NCBI GenBank assembly: GCA_038204465.1 | Contig: JBBRCX010000001.1 | Span: 1-64,000 of the forward strand | Source of the DNA: JBBRCX01 sp038204465 | GTDB taxonomy: Bacteria; Planctomycetota; Phycisphaerae; Tepidisphaerales; Tepidisphaeraceae | Direction: 5' to 3' | Length of the DNA: 64,000 nt | Shown: positions 52,779-62,514 of the stretch, in pieces | Layout: each line of letters starts with the position of its first letter | Position numbering within the stretch: position 1 is the stretch's first letter | Position numbers and translations under genes: made by a program | The notes under the pieces: model-generated | Database searches by the model: none | Told to the model about the DNA's origin: nothing | Seen by the model: only the letters and a program-made list of their open reading frames with translations

Positions 52779-52861
52779 GACTTGTCTTTCCGTTCGACAA
52801 TCCACCAGTTGCGAGTCTACCAGCACACGCGCAAAAAGACGGTGAAGCGGCGACACAACGC

Positions 52862-53494
52862 TCAGCCCTGAGTGCGGGCCCAGTCGCGGAACGCTTTCAT
52901 CGCGCTGTGTTGGTCGCCGACCAGCGCCTGATTGAAGAACTCGTTGAAAAGCGCCATCGAGAGGTGCGGAAATGCCAGACTCCGCGCCGCGGCGCGGTAC
53001 TCGCCATCGGCATCCCGGTGTAGCGGAGTGACTTGATTCCCGTCAAACCGCCAGACCTCCGGTACCCCGAGTGCGGCGTAGATGGGTTCCCTCGGGACGG
53101 AGGAGTGAGTGATATCCACCTCTATCGCGAGGTCGGGCGGCGGGTCCTTTCGCAAATTGAATCTTTGAAGATCGCGCGGACGATTTGTAACGTAATAGCA
53201 CTCGTCCGGCTCGAGTCCTTTCTTCAGGTCTTTCCGCCTGCACGTCACCGAGCCGAGCGGCAGGATCGAGATGTCCGCCTCCAGCGCATAGATTTCGATC
53301 AGCCGCCCAATCAGCGTCTTAATCTGCTCGTGTCGCTGAGACGGGGACATCAGTTCCATCCTTCCGTTGTCATACGTGACGCGAAGATGCCCGTCTCCAA
53401 TCTGATCAAGCGTCTGCTGGTAATAGTCCCAGCTCACTTCCTCAAACGTGATCCGCTGGTTCGCAATCGAAATGGGTTGAGCGAGAGCAGTCAT
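52862..53494 (-). CDS. Uma2-family (DUF820) PD-(D/E)xK nuclease-like protein
   Basis: 210 residues. GGAG seven bases before the ATG. Conserved Uma2 features: ITFEEVSWDYYQQTLDQIGD, LRVTYDNGRMELMSPSQRHE (about 40-60), GLEPDECYYV (active-site Asp-containing strand, about 110), PDLAIEVDITHSS (Glu of the PD-(D/E)xK core, about 130), and IYAALGVPEVWRFDG. The C-terminal helix carries FNEFFNQALVGDQHS. These proteins occur in many copies in cyanobacteria and Planctomycetes; whether they cut DNA in vivo is not established. Unrelated to neighbours. Confidence 0.93.
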   Translation of the reverse strand: MTALAQPISIANQRITFEEVSWDYYQQTLDQIGDGHLRVTYDNGRMELMSPSQRHEQIKTLIGRLIEIYALEADISILPLGSVTCRRKDLKKGLEPDECYYVTNRPRDLQRFNLRKDPPPDLAIEVDITHSSVPREPIYAALGVPEVWRFDGNQVTPLHRDADGEYRAAARSLAFPHLSMALFNEFFNQALVGDQHSAMKAFRDWARTQG

Positions 53495-53545
53495 GGGTGA
53501 TCTCCGGCCGCTGTGACGATTGAGTATACCACGCTGTAGGAAAGC

Positions 53546-54508
53546 CTATCCGATGCTTGGACCCTCGCACCTTGGTCCGCCGGGAGTCCAGATGAGCGGA
53601 TCGATGAACATGCGGCGAGCGGCCTTGCTCGGATCCCACGCGTGGTATACCAGGTATTCCCGTTCGTCCGGCCCAACGATGACGCAGCAATGGCCGGGCC
53701 CGACCACCTTTTCCTCCACCCCGCGCAAAACTGCGGGACCCTCCTGGCTCCAGTCATCGCGATAGGGTCCGATCGCGCGCTCGGCAACGCCGAAGCCGAC
53801 GCCGTACGTCTTGGTGTGCCAGTTGCCGCCGCTGTAAAAGCAGTAATAGCGGCCGGCATGCGGCCAGACGAAGGGGCCTTCGACGGTGTGCCACGCTTTC
53901 CAGACTTTTCCGTACAGGCTTCGCTCGCGCTCATAGATCTGCCAATCAGCGCTGGCGCGAAGAACTGTGATTGCGTCCCCTGCGGCGGACCTCATGTCAT
54001 CGGCAAGCGGGACAACCGCAGTGCCCGTGCCGACGCGTTGATCGAAGAAATCGCGCGCGAAAAACAAGAACCACTTCCCATCTATGGGATCCCGAAACGG
54101 ATGGCCGTCGATGCAGAACACATCCGCAAGCGCGGCCGGGAGCTTGACGAGTCCCTTGTCCGCGAAGGGACCGTCGGGCCGGCCGGCAGTCGCCACGCGA
54201 AGTCGGTGCGTCTCGTCGCGTCCTCCGGTGGCGGCCGAGTAATAGAGGTAGAACTTCCCGCCGCGCTCCGCCACCTCCGGGGCCCAGTAAGCCGTGAAGC
54301 TTTCAGCGGTCTCCGCTCCGGGTGGAAGCAGCGCTCCGCCGGCATACTCCCAGTGCGCCAGGTCCCGCGAGCGCAATACCGGGAACTGACGACCATCCGC
54401 CTCCGGCCCGTGTCCGGTGCCATAGGCCCAGTACACGCCGTCATGAAGCAGGACAAACGGGTCGGCGAAATAGCCGGGCCAAACCGGGTTCTTGTAAGAC
54501 AACTTCAT
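53546..54508 (-). CDS. Glycoside hydrolase family 43-like
   Basis: 320 residues, five-bladed propeller. Catalytic base Asp in WPGYFADPFVLL (about 15), pKa-modulating Asp in FCIDGHPFRDPIDGKWFLFF (about 136), and general acid Glu in HTVEGPFVWPHAGRYYCFYS (about 215). SRDLAHWEYAGGAL and AYWAPEVAERGGKFYLYYS are the typical blade motifs. No signal peptide is visible, so the enzyme appears cytoplasmic and would act on imported oligosaccharides such as arabinan or xylan fragments. It is the last gene of the minus-strand carbohydrate cluster that starts at 58671. Confidence 0.93.
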   Translation of the reverse strand: MKLSYKNPVWPGYFADPFVLLHDGVYWAYGTGHGPEADGRQFPVLRSRDLAHWEYAGGALLPPGAETAESFTAYWAPEVAERGGKFYLYYSAATGGRDETHRLRVATAGRPDGPFADKGLVKLPAALADVFCIDGHPFRDPIDGKWFLFFARDFFDQRVGTGTAVVPLADDMRSAAGDAITVLRASADWQIYERERSLYGKVWKAWHTVEGPFVWPHAGRYYCFYSGGNWHTKTYGVGFGVAERAIGPYRDDWSQEGPAVLRGVEEKVVGPGHCCVIVGPDEREYLVYHAWDPSKAARRMFIDPLIWTPGGPRCEGPSIG

Positions 54509-54605
54509 CGCGCGCCGAGTCTACCCGGATGTGCCAGATCCAACATCTGGATCTTCCATGAGTCGTTGAACCTGCCGAGCGGCGTCACCGAACGAGATGA
54601 ATCGT

Positions 54606-55745
54606 TCACGCCTGCGGCACCTGCTCCCACCGCTCACTTTTCGCTGAGGCCAGGATCGCATCGCAGACGGCCTGCGTCTGCAGGGCATCGCGAAAGTCGG
54701 GCCGGCTGCGCTGTTTCTTATGCAGGTCCGTGAGGAAATCGGCCAGGGCATTGATGAACGTGTGCTCGTAGCCGATCGTCGTGCCGGGTACCCACCAGTT
54801 CGCCATGTAGGGGTGCTCGGACTCGGTGACGAGGATGGTTCGCCAGCCGCGGGCGTGCGACTCGTCGCGGTGATCGAAGTACTGGAGTTGATGCGGGTCT
54901 TCGAGGTCGAAGCTGATGGAACCTTTCTCGCCGTTGATCTCAAAAGTGTTCTGGTTCTTGCGACCGCGCGCGTAGCGCGTCGATTCGAAGGTGGCAATCG
55001 AACCGTTGGTGAAGCGGGCAAGCACCGCTACCGCATCGTCGATCTCCACCGGCTGCATCTTTCCGGTCACCTGGTGCATGCGCTGCTTGACGAACGTCTC
55101 GGCCGTCGCGCTGACGCGTGCGAGCGGGCCGTTGAGCCACAGCGCTGTATCGATCGAGTGGGCCAGCAGGTCACCCGTCACGCCGCTCCCGGAAATGTCG
55201 GCGTCCAGCCGCCAGAGGGTCGCGCCCCCCTGTGGGACCTCGGCGGAAATGGTCCAGTCCTGCAAGTACTTCGCGCGGTAGTGGAAGATCTTCCCCAGCC
55301 GGCCTTCGTCGATCAGCTTCTTGGCCAGCGCGATCGCCGGCACACGCCGGTAGTTGAACCAGACCATGTTCGGCACGCGCGCCTTCTCCACCGCGTCGGT
55401 CATCTCGCGGCCCTGCTGCGCGTTCATCGCCAGCGGCTTCTCGCAGAGGATCATCTTCCCCGCCGCCGCGGCGGCGAGCGCGATCTGGTGGTGGGTGTTG
55501 TTCGGGCTGGCGATGTCGATCAGGTCGATGTCCTTGCGGACGACGAGCTTCCTCCAATCCGTCTCGGTCGATTCCCAGCCCCACTTGCTCGCGAACGCGC
55601 CAAGCTTCTCCCCGCTTCGCGCGCAGATCGCCTTGAGCACGGGCTGATGGTCCAAATCGAAAAACTGGTTGACCTTGCGGTAGGCGTTGGAGTGAGCCCG
55701 GCCCATGAAGCCGTAACCGATCAGGCCGATGTTGAGATTCTTCAT
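54606..55745 (-). CDS. Gfo/Idh/MocA family oxidoreductase
   Basis: 379 residues from the ATG at 55743-55745, which has GGAAAGG six bases upstream; a frame to 55832 overlaps the GNAT gene. Rossmann motif IGLIGYGFMGRAHSNAYR (about 5), DIDLIDIASPNNTHHQIALA (about 75), and the EKP motif ILCEKPLAMN (about 98). The C-terminal beta-sheet domain contains AVAVLARFTNGSIATFESTR and HQLQYFDHRDESHA. NAD(P)-dependent sugar or inositol dehydrogenase; substrate unknown. It lies 19 bp after the GNAT gene and within a carbohydrate cluster. A relic of a second Gfo/Idh gene is at 56307-56437. Confidence 0.93.
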   Translation of the reverse strand: MKNLNIGLIGYGFMGRAHSNAYRKVNQFFDLDHQPVLKAICARSGEKLGAFASKWGWESTETDWRKLVVRKDIDLIDIASPNNTHHQIALAAAAAGKMILCEKPLAMNAQQGREMTDAVEKARVPNMVWFNYRRVPAIALAKKLIDEGRLGKIFHYRAKYLQDWTISAEVPQGGATLWRLDADISGSGVTGDLLAHSIDTALWLNGPLARVSATAETFVKQRMHQVTGKMQPVEIDDAVAVLARFTNGSIATFESTRYARGRKNQNTFEINGEKGSISFDLEDPHQLQYFDHRDESHARGWRTILVTESEHPYMANWWVPGTTIGYEHTFINALADFLTDLHKKQRSRPDFRDALQTQAVCDAILASAKSERWEQVPQA

Positions 55746-55764
55746 AAAAAACCTTTCCGGCCGC

Positions 55765-56238
55765 TTAGCGAACATGCCATTCCGAAGCGATGGAGAACCC
55801 GCCCGCGCGGAGAGCGCCGCGCTTGGGCTCATCGAGATGACCGCAGACGACGACTGTCTGTGTCGCGCCGCGCGCTTTGGCCTCGGCGGCGGCGCGCTCC
55901 ACCAGCGCGACTCCCACTGTGGACCATTCCTGTGGATGCGCGACCATGAAATCGTCGATCATGCAGGTCTTTCCGCCGGGATCGTAGACCGGCGGCGCAT
56001 TCATCACATTGGCGATGACAAAACCATCGACCGCGCCGCCGCACGTGTGGACCAGCACGATCGCCTGGTTCTTGTGGATCACGCTTTTGATGAACCGGGT
56101 ATGTTTCTCTGTCGCGTCCGCCGCCAGACGCCAGAAAACCGGCTGATACTCGCGGTACTGCTCATGTTTCTGTGCGGCCAGATCGACAATTGCCGGCACA
56201 TCGTCGATCGTCGCGGCTCGTATGCTCTCAACGGCCAT
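55765..56238 (-). CDS. GNAT-family N-acetyltransferase
   Basis: 157 residues from the ATG at 56236-56238, which has GAGGAGGG eight bases upstream. The N-terminal ESIRAATIDDVPAIVDLAAQ, the central AIVLVHTCGGAVDGFVIANV, the CoA-binding region around MIDDFMVAHPQEWSTVGVAL, and the C-terminal GHLDEPKRGALRAGGFSIAS fit the GNAT fold. The region upstream can be read in frame as a lipoprotein-like signal (GTG at 56308-56310, lipobox LAGC), which is judged coincidental because a cytosolic acetyl-CoA enzyme with a strong ribosome site starts later. Substrate unknown; placed between the isomerase and Gfo/Idh genes. Confidence 0.85.
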   Translation of the reverse strand: MAVESIRAATIDDVPAIVDLAAQKHEQYREYQPVFWRLAADATEKHTRFIKSVIHKNQAIVLVHTCGGAVDGFVIANVMNAPPVYDPGGKTCMIDDFMVAHPQEWSTVGVALVERAAAEAKARGATQTVVVCGHLDEPKRGALRAGGFSIASEWHVR

Positions 56239-56306
56239 TCGGTTGGCCCTCCTCGGCGTCGCACAGCCGGCAAGCATTACCAGAATAATTGCTACCGACC
56301 GCGCGC

Positions 56307-56437
56307 TCACTCCCACCACCCATGTTGCTCGCGGACCTTCACCATCACCGCGAGGTCGATGAGGGTGATGTCCTTCCGCTCCACTGGCTGCCGCCAGTCC
56401 GTCTCCACCGACTCCCACCCCCACAAGTCGATGAGGT
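56307..56437 (-). pseudogene. Relic of a Gfo/Idh/MocA oxidoreductase
   Basis: In the minus-strand frame ending at the stop 56307-56309, bases from 56420 down encode GWESVETDWRQPVERKDI and then TLIDLA. The intact gene at 54606-55745 encodes GWESTETDWRKLVVRKDI and DLIDIA at the same place: 18 of 24 residues match. No Rossmann GxGxxG or EKP part accompanies it, and the frame runs out 17 residues later. It begins directly at the stop codon of the sugar isomerase gene. This is a fragment of a paralog, probably left by deletion during rearrangement of the cluster. Confidence 0.75.
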
Positions 56438-57352
56438 CTAACCGTATTTCCGATTCAGCTCATCAATCGCGGCCTTGCAACGTTTCGTCACAGGCCAGGC
56501 ATCCGGCCAGAAGCAGAGGTCGATCGTCCACCAATCCTCCGTCAGCCTCGCGGCCTTGTTCAGCGCCGGAATCACTTCGTCAAAGTTAATGACGCCGTCG
56601 CCGAAGGGCGCGTGCGTGGAAGTCTCGTCGTTGCCGTTCGCGTCTTTGTGGCAGGTATTGTCGGAGTCGATCAGGTGGATGTGGTTGATCTTGCCATCGA
56701 GCTTGCGAATGAACTCGCGCTGCCCGCCGGGGAGGGTCTCTTTTTTCGCGCCGTGACGGGCGCCGACGACAGCGACCATCTGACCGTGGCAGGTGTCGTA
56801 CATGACGCCGAAGTTTGGCTCGTTCACTTTCTCCAGCACCTGCAGAACCTGCGATGGCTTGTTGAATGCAAAGCCCGGCTCGAACTCCCAACTCACTGCC
56901 AGCCCGCGCTCCGCGGCGGTCTTTGCGCATCGCTTCCACGTATCCGTCACGCGCTTCATCCCGGTGTCATAATCGACCTGCTCGAAGACCGTCGGCGGCT
57001 GTACGCTGTCGACGCGGATGGTCTTGATTCCGAGGTCGTTGCAGAAGTCGCAATTCTGCACGAAGGTCTGGAAATAGTGGCCGGTGTTGTCGGTATTGAT
57101 GAGCTTTTCGGCCCAGAGGTTGGCGGCCAGACCTGAGAACGAAAGCCCCAGCTGCTTCAGGGCATCGCCCACTTTCTTCCGCGAGTCTTTGGTCTTCAGG
57201 TCGTCCGGGTTGGGATGAGGCGGGAAGCCGCCCAGCTCGACTCCGTCGAAGCCGTATTCCTTGAGCGTGCGCGTGACCGTCTGCCAGTCGACCGGATGAC
57301 TCGCATAGGGGCCGATGCTGTAAGCCCAGGAACCGATGGAGATGCGCTTCAT
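56438..57352 (-). CDS. Sugar phosphate isomerase/epimerase (xylose-isomerase-like TIM barrel)
   Basis: 304 residues. Two ATGs are adjacent; the second (57350-57352) gives the better spacing from AGGAG and the clean start MKRISIGSWAYSIGPY. TIM-barrel motifs: YGFDGVELGGFPPHPNPDDL (about 37), GLSFSGLAANLWAEKLI (about 70), GLAVSWEFEPGFAFNKPSQV (metal Glu, about 150), FGVMYDTCHGQMVAV (Asp-His, about 182), INHIHLIDSDNTCHKDANG (His, about 215), and the final Glu in VINFDEVIPAL. Metal-dependent isomerase or epimerase of sugars, typical next to Gfo/Idh oxidoreductases in sugar and inositol pathways. Starts 68 bp after the PMI-like cupin gene. Confidence 0.93.
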   Translation of the reverse strand: MKRISIGSWAYSIGPYASHPVDWQTVTRTLKEYGFDGVELGGFPPHPNPDDLKTKDSRKKVGDALKQLGLSFSGLAANLWAEKLINTDNTGHYFQTFVQNCDFCNDLGIKTIRVDSVQPPTVFEQVDYDTGMKRVTDTWKRCAKTAAERGLAVSWEFEPGFAFNKPSQVLQVLEKVNEPNFGVMYDTCHGQMVAVVGARHGAKKETLPGGQREFIRKLDGKINHIHLIDSDNTCHKDANGNDETSTHAPFGDGVINFDEVIPALNKAARLTEDWWTIDLCFWPDAWPVTKRCKAAIDELNRKYG

Positions 57353-57420
57353 CATTTCTCCTGCTTGCGCCGCGAAGGACGGCGCCATCTGCCCGAATGC
57401 ACAAGCCTGCGTGAAAGGCG

Positions 57421-58671
<1,251 letters not shown>

Positions 58672-58866
58672 CAGAGGCTTCTCCCGGAGAATTCACCAAT
58701 TCCATGAACCCGCGAGACTCTACCCCGCCGGAGCGGAACGCGAAATACCTTGTGCGGAAGGGATGAAAGCGCGACCTGTTGCAAATTTCAGTGACCGGTG
58801 CGTGACGCGCGGGGCAGGCAGTTGGGTATGATCGCGTCGGTTCGAGCACTTCTAATCGGAGAGGGC

Positions 58867-60132
58867 ATGAGAGGCATTCAGTGGACGGCGATTCTCGCTT
58901 TGCTGCTGTGTGGCGTGTCGTTCGGCGAGATTTACACCTGGAAGGAACCGAAGGACGGGAAATTCTCCGACCCTGCCCGCTGGATGATTGAGAAGCGCCC
59001 GGCGGTAGCTGCGGCCCACCCGCCGGGAGCGGGCGATGCCATTGCATTCAATGCGGCGTCGAAGAACCGGGTCACCGTCTCGTTCACGGAAGATATAGAA
59101 GTCTCGTGGCTGCAGACCGGGCCGGTGGACATCACCCTGAAGCTCGACGGGCATCGCTTCAAGGCGCATGGCAACCCCTGGCTCATCGGCGTTGGTGGGA
59201 AAGTCCCCTCCACCGTACGCATCGGCGGCGGCGCCATTGAGAGCGGAAGCACGCAGCACGTCGGCGACATCACGCTCGGCCTGCTGCCGGAGGGAATCGG
59301 TGTCCTGGAGGTCGCTGGCAAAGAGACAACCTGGGTCCATACCGGCACAAATACTGCCAGCTATTTCGCAGTCGGCACCGGCGGCAAGGGGCAGTTCACG
59401 CTGTCGGGGGGCGCGACGCTCACCTGCATCCCCGGCGCCTGCTTCAGCGTCGGACTGCAGCCGACGGCCGACGGGAAAGTCGTGGTGAACGGAAAAGACA
59501 CAACGCTCGTCGCGCCCAGCCTCTTGATGAGCGGCACGCTGGATAAAGCGGGCGGCGACGGATTACTGACGATCTCCGCCGGCGCGACGGTGCACGTGGC
59601 GGAACTGTGCATCGTCTGGCCCAAGGGGGTGATCTCGCTCGAGGGCGGCGCCCTCGCGCTCCCCGTCGGCAAAAAGAGCCGGCTTCGCGGGACACTGCGC
59701 GGCTGGGGGACGATCTCCCGCGCGGGGGACACCGGACGGTTCGACATCGAAAACAACGGCACTCTTGCGGCAGGCACGCGGCGGGAGGCGCTTGTGCTTT
59801 CTGACGGGGATTATCATCACGGACCGGAGGGGAAGCTCACGTTGCAACTTCCTGAGCCGGACGGAGGAAAGATTTTGCCGGCGATGGAGGTGAAAGGGGC
59901 AGGTTGTTCAGCAGTCTTCGAGGCCGGCACAGTCGAGCTTCAATTGCCGACGCGGTCGGCTCCGAAGACAGGCGACTCGCTCCAACTCGTGACCGCGTCG
60001 CAGGTGAAGATTGAGCGGCCGCCGGTGGTGAGACTGTTGGGGCGCGGATCAGAAAAGCTGGCCGGCGAGCTGTCGGTCGAATCCTCCGCTGGCGGCGGCC
60101 AGGCGTTAAAGATCACATTCTCCGGAAAATAG
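58867..60132 (+). CDS. Secreted beta-rich protein (autotransporter-passenger-like)
   Basis: 421 residues from the ATG at 58867 (GGAGAGGGC directly upstream; earlier ATGs at 58828 and 58861 are less likely). Signal peptide of about 20 residues (WTAILALLLCGVSFGE). The mature part is almost entirely short strands and Gly/Thr/Val turns: GVGGKVPSTVRIGGGAIES, LGLLPEGIGVLEVAGKET, FAVGTGGKGQFTLSGGATL, LTISAGATVHVAEL. This pattern resembles pectin-lyase-like or autotransporter-passenger solenoids common in planctomycete exported proteins, often with PEP-CTERM tails; none is present here. Divergent from the carbohydrate cluster. Function unknown. Confidence 0.75.
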   Translation: MRGIQWTAILALLLCGVSFGEIYTWKEPKDGKFSDPARWMIEKRPAVAAAHPPGAGDAIAFNAASKNRVTVSFTEDIEVSWLQTGPVDITLKLDGHRFKAHGNPWLIGVGGKVPSTVRIGGGAIESGSTQHVGDITLGLLPEGIGVLEVAGKETTWVHTGTNTASYFAVGTGGKGQFTLSGGATLTCIPGACFSVGLQPTADGKVVVNGKDTTLVAPSLLMSGTLDKAGGDGLLTISAGATVHVAELCIVWPKGVISLEGGALALPVGKKSRLRGTLRGWGTISRAGDTGRFDIENNGTLAAGTRREALVLSDGDYHHGPEGKLTLQLPEPDGGKILPAMEVKGAGCSAVFEAGTVELQLPTRSAPKTGDSLQLVTASQVKIERPPVVRLLGRGSEKLAGELSVESSAGGGQALKITFSGK

Positions 60133-60225
60133 GGGGCTTCGGATGAATAGCGCAACTGATTCAGAAACGAACCGGCACGGGCTTCCCGACCCGCGCCGTT
60201 CGACACAATGAATCTGATTGGTAAG

Positions 60226-61665
60226 TCACATCGGCAGATTTGGACGCAGGGGAGCATTGGAGACGTTCTTCAGGGGGCACTTCTCGCGGATTTCGGTCAG
60301 CATCCACTCGTAGTGCTTACGCGCCCGCTCGTCGCGCAGGGGGGCAAAATTGTCATCGGCCACAGGATTGAAGCTGTTGCCGCCGTGGTCCTCGGTCCTG
60401 GTGTGGACGGGTGTTTCGCCGGCGAGGAAGCGGCGGTAGCTTTCGACGCGCTCGTCCGACCCCTTCTGCGCGCGCACGCGGTCGATCTGCCCGCGCTTGC
60501 GATAGTCTTCCTTGATCCCCGCGCGCTTCATGATGTCGTTGAGCCAGATCCGGCCATACTCGACGTGCGAGGTCTCATCGATGATGTCGTACTGCATCAT
60601 TTCCGCCGAGCCCTCGTCACCGCCGGCCGCGAAATCATCGAAGCAGTAGCGCTTGGTCTCGAAGTACCCGGTCTCGGCGATCTGAGTGACGGCGTAGAAG
60701 ACGTTGTAGATGTCCACCGGCGACATCGGGTCGAGAACTCCTTCGCCGCGGGCGTTGTAGCTGTTGTAGCCGAAGTGCTCGAAGTCGAAGCCGAAGTCGC
60801 GCAGGCGGTGGTAGCCCGAGTTGCCATGACGGGATTCATCCCACATGTGGCGGCTTTCGGCGTAGATGAACTCCCAGGGCATGAAGTCGCAATTGTAGAT
60901 CCAGCGCAGCTGTTGCTCGGCGACGCCCATCTCCCAGCAGTAGCCGATCATGAAATACAGCCGACGGGCCTCGACGCTGGTGGCCCAGTCGGTCTCGAGG
61001 AAGGGCATGATCTTGGGGGCCCTGTCCCAGTGCTTGACGCGGCCGGGCGTGATCGGCATGCGGAAGTCAGTGCCGACGCCGCATTGCCGCGCGAACGGTT
61101 CGGTGAGCTCGATCAGCCTGGAAAAGTTCTCCAGCGGCGCGATCAGGGCGCGGATCTTGCCGGCATAGGCTTGGTCCACCGGCTTCGGATAGCGCCTGCG
61201 GAATGATTCGAACCACTGCGACTGCTCCTCCTTCAGGCGAATCACTTCCTTGAGGAGATCGAAGGTGGGCCGATCGTGGACCGGGTGAGACGCAGCCATG
61301 TAGCGGCGGTAGGCGCCGAGCAGCGCGGGATTCAGGATCTCATGCACGCCGGCCATCGCGTCTTCGAAGCTGGGCGCGAGCAGCACTGCATTGCAGACGG
61401 TTTCAAAGATTTGATTGACCTGCTGATCAGGCTTGCCGCCGGGGTACATGTCGGCCCGTCGGCGCATCCCGTTAACGATCTGCGCCTGGAGCCAGACGTG
61501 GTTACAGACGGCAAGCTTGTCTTCCCAATCTCCCGCCGAGCGTCCCCACCCGGCGATGATCCGCAGGATGCTGTGTTCGACGTAACGCCAGTTGCTGAGC
61601 GTCACGTAGGCGTTGGGCACGATCCGCGGTCGAGCGGGCGGCTCAGTCTGCACGAGTTGCACCAT
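60226..61665 (-). CDS. Ferritin-like superfamily protein, unknown activity
   Basis: 479 residues from the ATG at 61663-61665 (AGGAG six bases upstream); a frame to 61797 adds poor sequence. Two carboxylate/His clusters are seen: WRYVEHSILRIIAG and EDKLAVCNHVWLQAQIVNG in the first helices (about 30-60), then WEFIYAESRHMWDESRHGN (about 245) and IIDETSHVEYGRIWLND (about 345), both ExxH-type pairs expected of a di-iron four-helix bundle. Length is larger than ferritin or DUF455 proteins. Could be a di-iron oxygenase or a tRNA/polyketide-type hydroxylase; no partner reductase is adjacent. Upstream spacer is large (61666-62514). Confidence 0.75.
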   Translation of the reverse strand: MVQLVQTEPPARPRIVPNAYVTLSNWRYVEHSILRIIAGWGRSAGDWEDKLAVCNHVWLQAQIVNGMRRRADMYPGGKPDQQVNQIFETVCNAVLLAPSFEDAMAGVHEILNPALLGAYRRYMAASHPVHDRPTFDLLKEVIRLKEEQSQWFESFRRRYPKPVDQAYAGKIRALIAPLENFSRLIELTEPFARQCGVGTDFRMPITPGRVKHWDRAPKIMPFLETDWATSVEARRLYFMIGYCWEMGVAEQQLRWIYNCDFMPWEFIYAESRHMWDESRHGNSGYHRLRDFGFDFEHFGYNSYNARGEGVLDPMSPVDIYNVFYAVTQIAETGYFETKRYCFDDFAAGGDEGSAEMMQYDIIDETSHVEYGRIWLNDIMKRAGIKEDYRKRGQIDRVRAQKGSDERVESYRRFLAGETPVHTRTEDHGGNSFNPVADDNFAPLRDERARKHYEWMLTEIREKCPLKNVSNAPLRPNLPM

Positions 61666-62514
61666 CGCTGACTCCTGGAAGATTGCTTTACGATATCGAA
61701 ACGGTCGGCCGCGACCTATATCAAAGAGCGCGGATTCCATGTCTGTTTCCGCGTTGGGCGAATGATCGAGGGAAGAGTGTCGCGGAGCTGCGATCACTGT
61801 GAGCTTATCATATCTGACTATTGCACAACGACTTGAAACTCTTCAACGGATCCCTGCAACCGTCCTGCTGCATTCTCCAATCGCCTTACATCGCGATACA
61901 TATTCACGACAACGAGGCTTCATCCCTGCGAGGTCGCAGGCCCAACAGGTCCCGACTCATCCCCAGCTTCGCCGCCCGTTATGTGGCGTGCGCACTCCGA
62001 TGGCCCCTCGCCTGACGGCAGCGGCAAGTTTCAAAATCTGAAATCCCCCCGGAAGGGTTGACTCCATGAAGAAAGACTGTATAATGAATAATGTCTCGGC
62101 GCAGCGGCTGGGACCGTGTCGGAGCGCTCTTTGACAGTTGAATCGGTGAAACCGTCGGGCCGCGCCGAATCGGCATTCCCGGCTGGGGCCGTTCGGGTCG
62201 GCATTGAGGTCTGTGGCGCGGCGGTTGAGGTCTTCCTGGTCCACCATAACCCCGCAAAAGCCCACCAAAGCCCTGCATCGGATTGCCAAAGCTCGCCAAA
62301 GCCCGTGCAAGGTCGCCTGGGCCGGCGGCGAAAAGCCTGGCCCCCACGCGGCGCGGCCTCGGGATCGACTCGATCCGGCTGCCGATCATTGCCGCGGATT
62401 CGTCGCTGAGTTTGAGGAAACTGGGGATGAGTCAGCAACAGGTCGCTTTGACGCCGCTAAGCCCGTCCGTACACTCGGGCGCAGTCTTACGCAGGCGGGC
62501 ACAAGCGAGTTCCT
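61666..62514. other. Spacer of about 850 bp, no supported gene
   Basis: Divergent spacer between the ferritin-like and SDR genes. It holds a strong promoter-like sequence at 62058-62085, an AT-rich tract around it, and several copies of CCAAAGC in 62253-62306. Open frames of 80-150 codons exist on both strands, but their Arg/Pro-rich composition and lack of ribosome sites suggest they are shadows. A long leader or a small RNA starting near 62092 is possible. Confidence 0.5.
62058..62085 (+). promoter_or_regulatory. Strong sigma-70-type promoter
   Basis: TTGACT (62058-62063) and a perfect TATAAT (62080-62085), separated by 16 bp, in an AT-rich island within GC-rich DNA. It points toward the SDR gene at 62515, leaving a leader of over 400 bases. 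This is the closest match to consensus noticed in the window. Confidence 0.65.

Noticed and set aside
56239..56310. Lipoprotein reading of the GNAT gene from a GTG at 56310 with a lipobox LAGC
   Set aside because: An acetyl-CoA enzyme is cytosolic, and the ATG at 56238 has a strong ribosome site; the hydrophobic stretch lies in the spacer next to a pseudogene.
61190..61220. tRNA-like ATTCGAACC string
   Set aside because: It lies inside the ferritin-like gene, encoding part of WFESFRR, and no acceptor or anticodon stem surrounds it.
61979..62438. Gly-rich minus-strand frames in the 850-bp spacer
   Set aside because: Two overlapping frames of similar quality, no ribosome site and no known pattern, so chance is likely.
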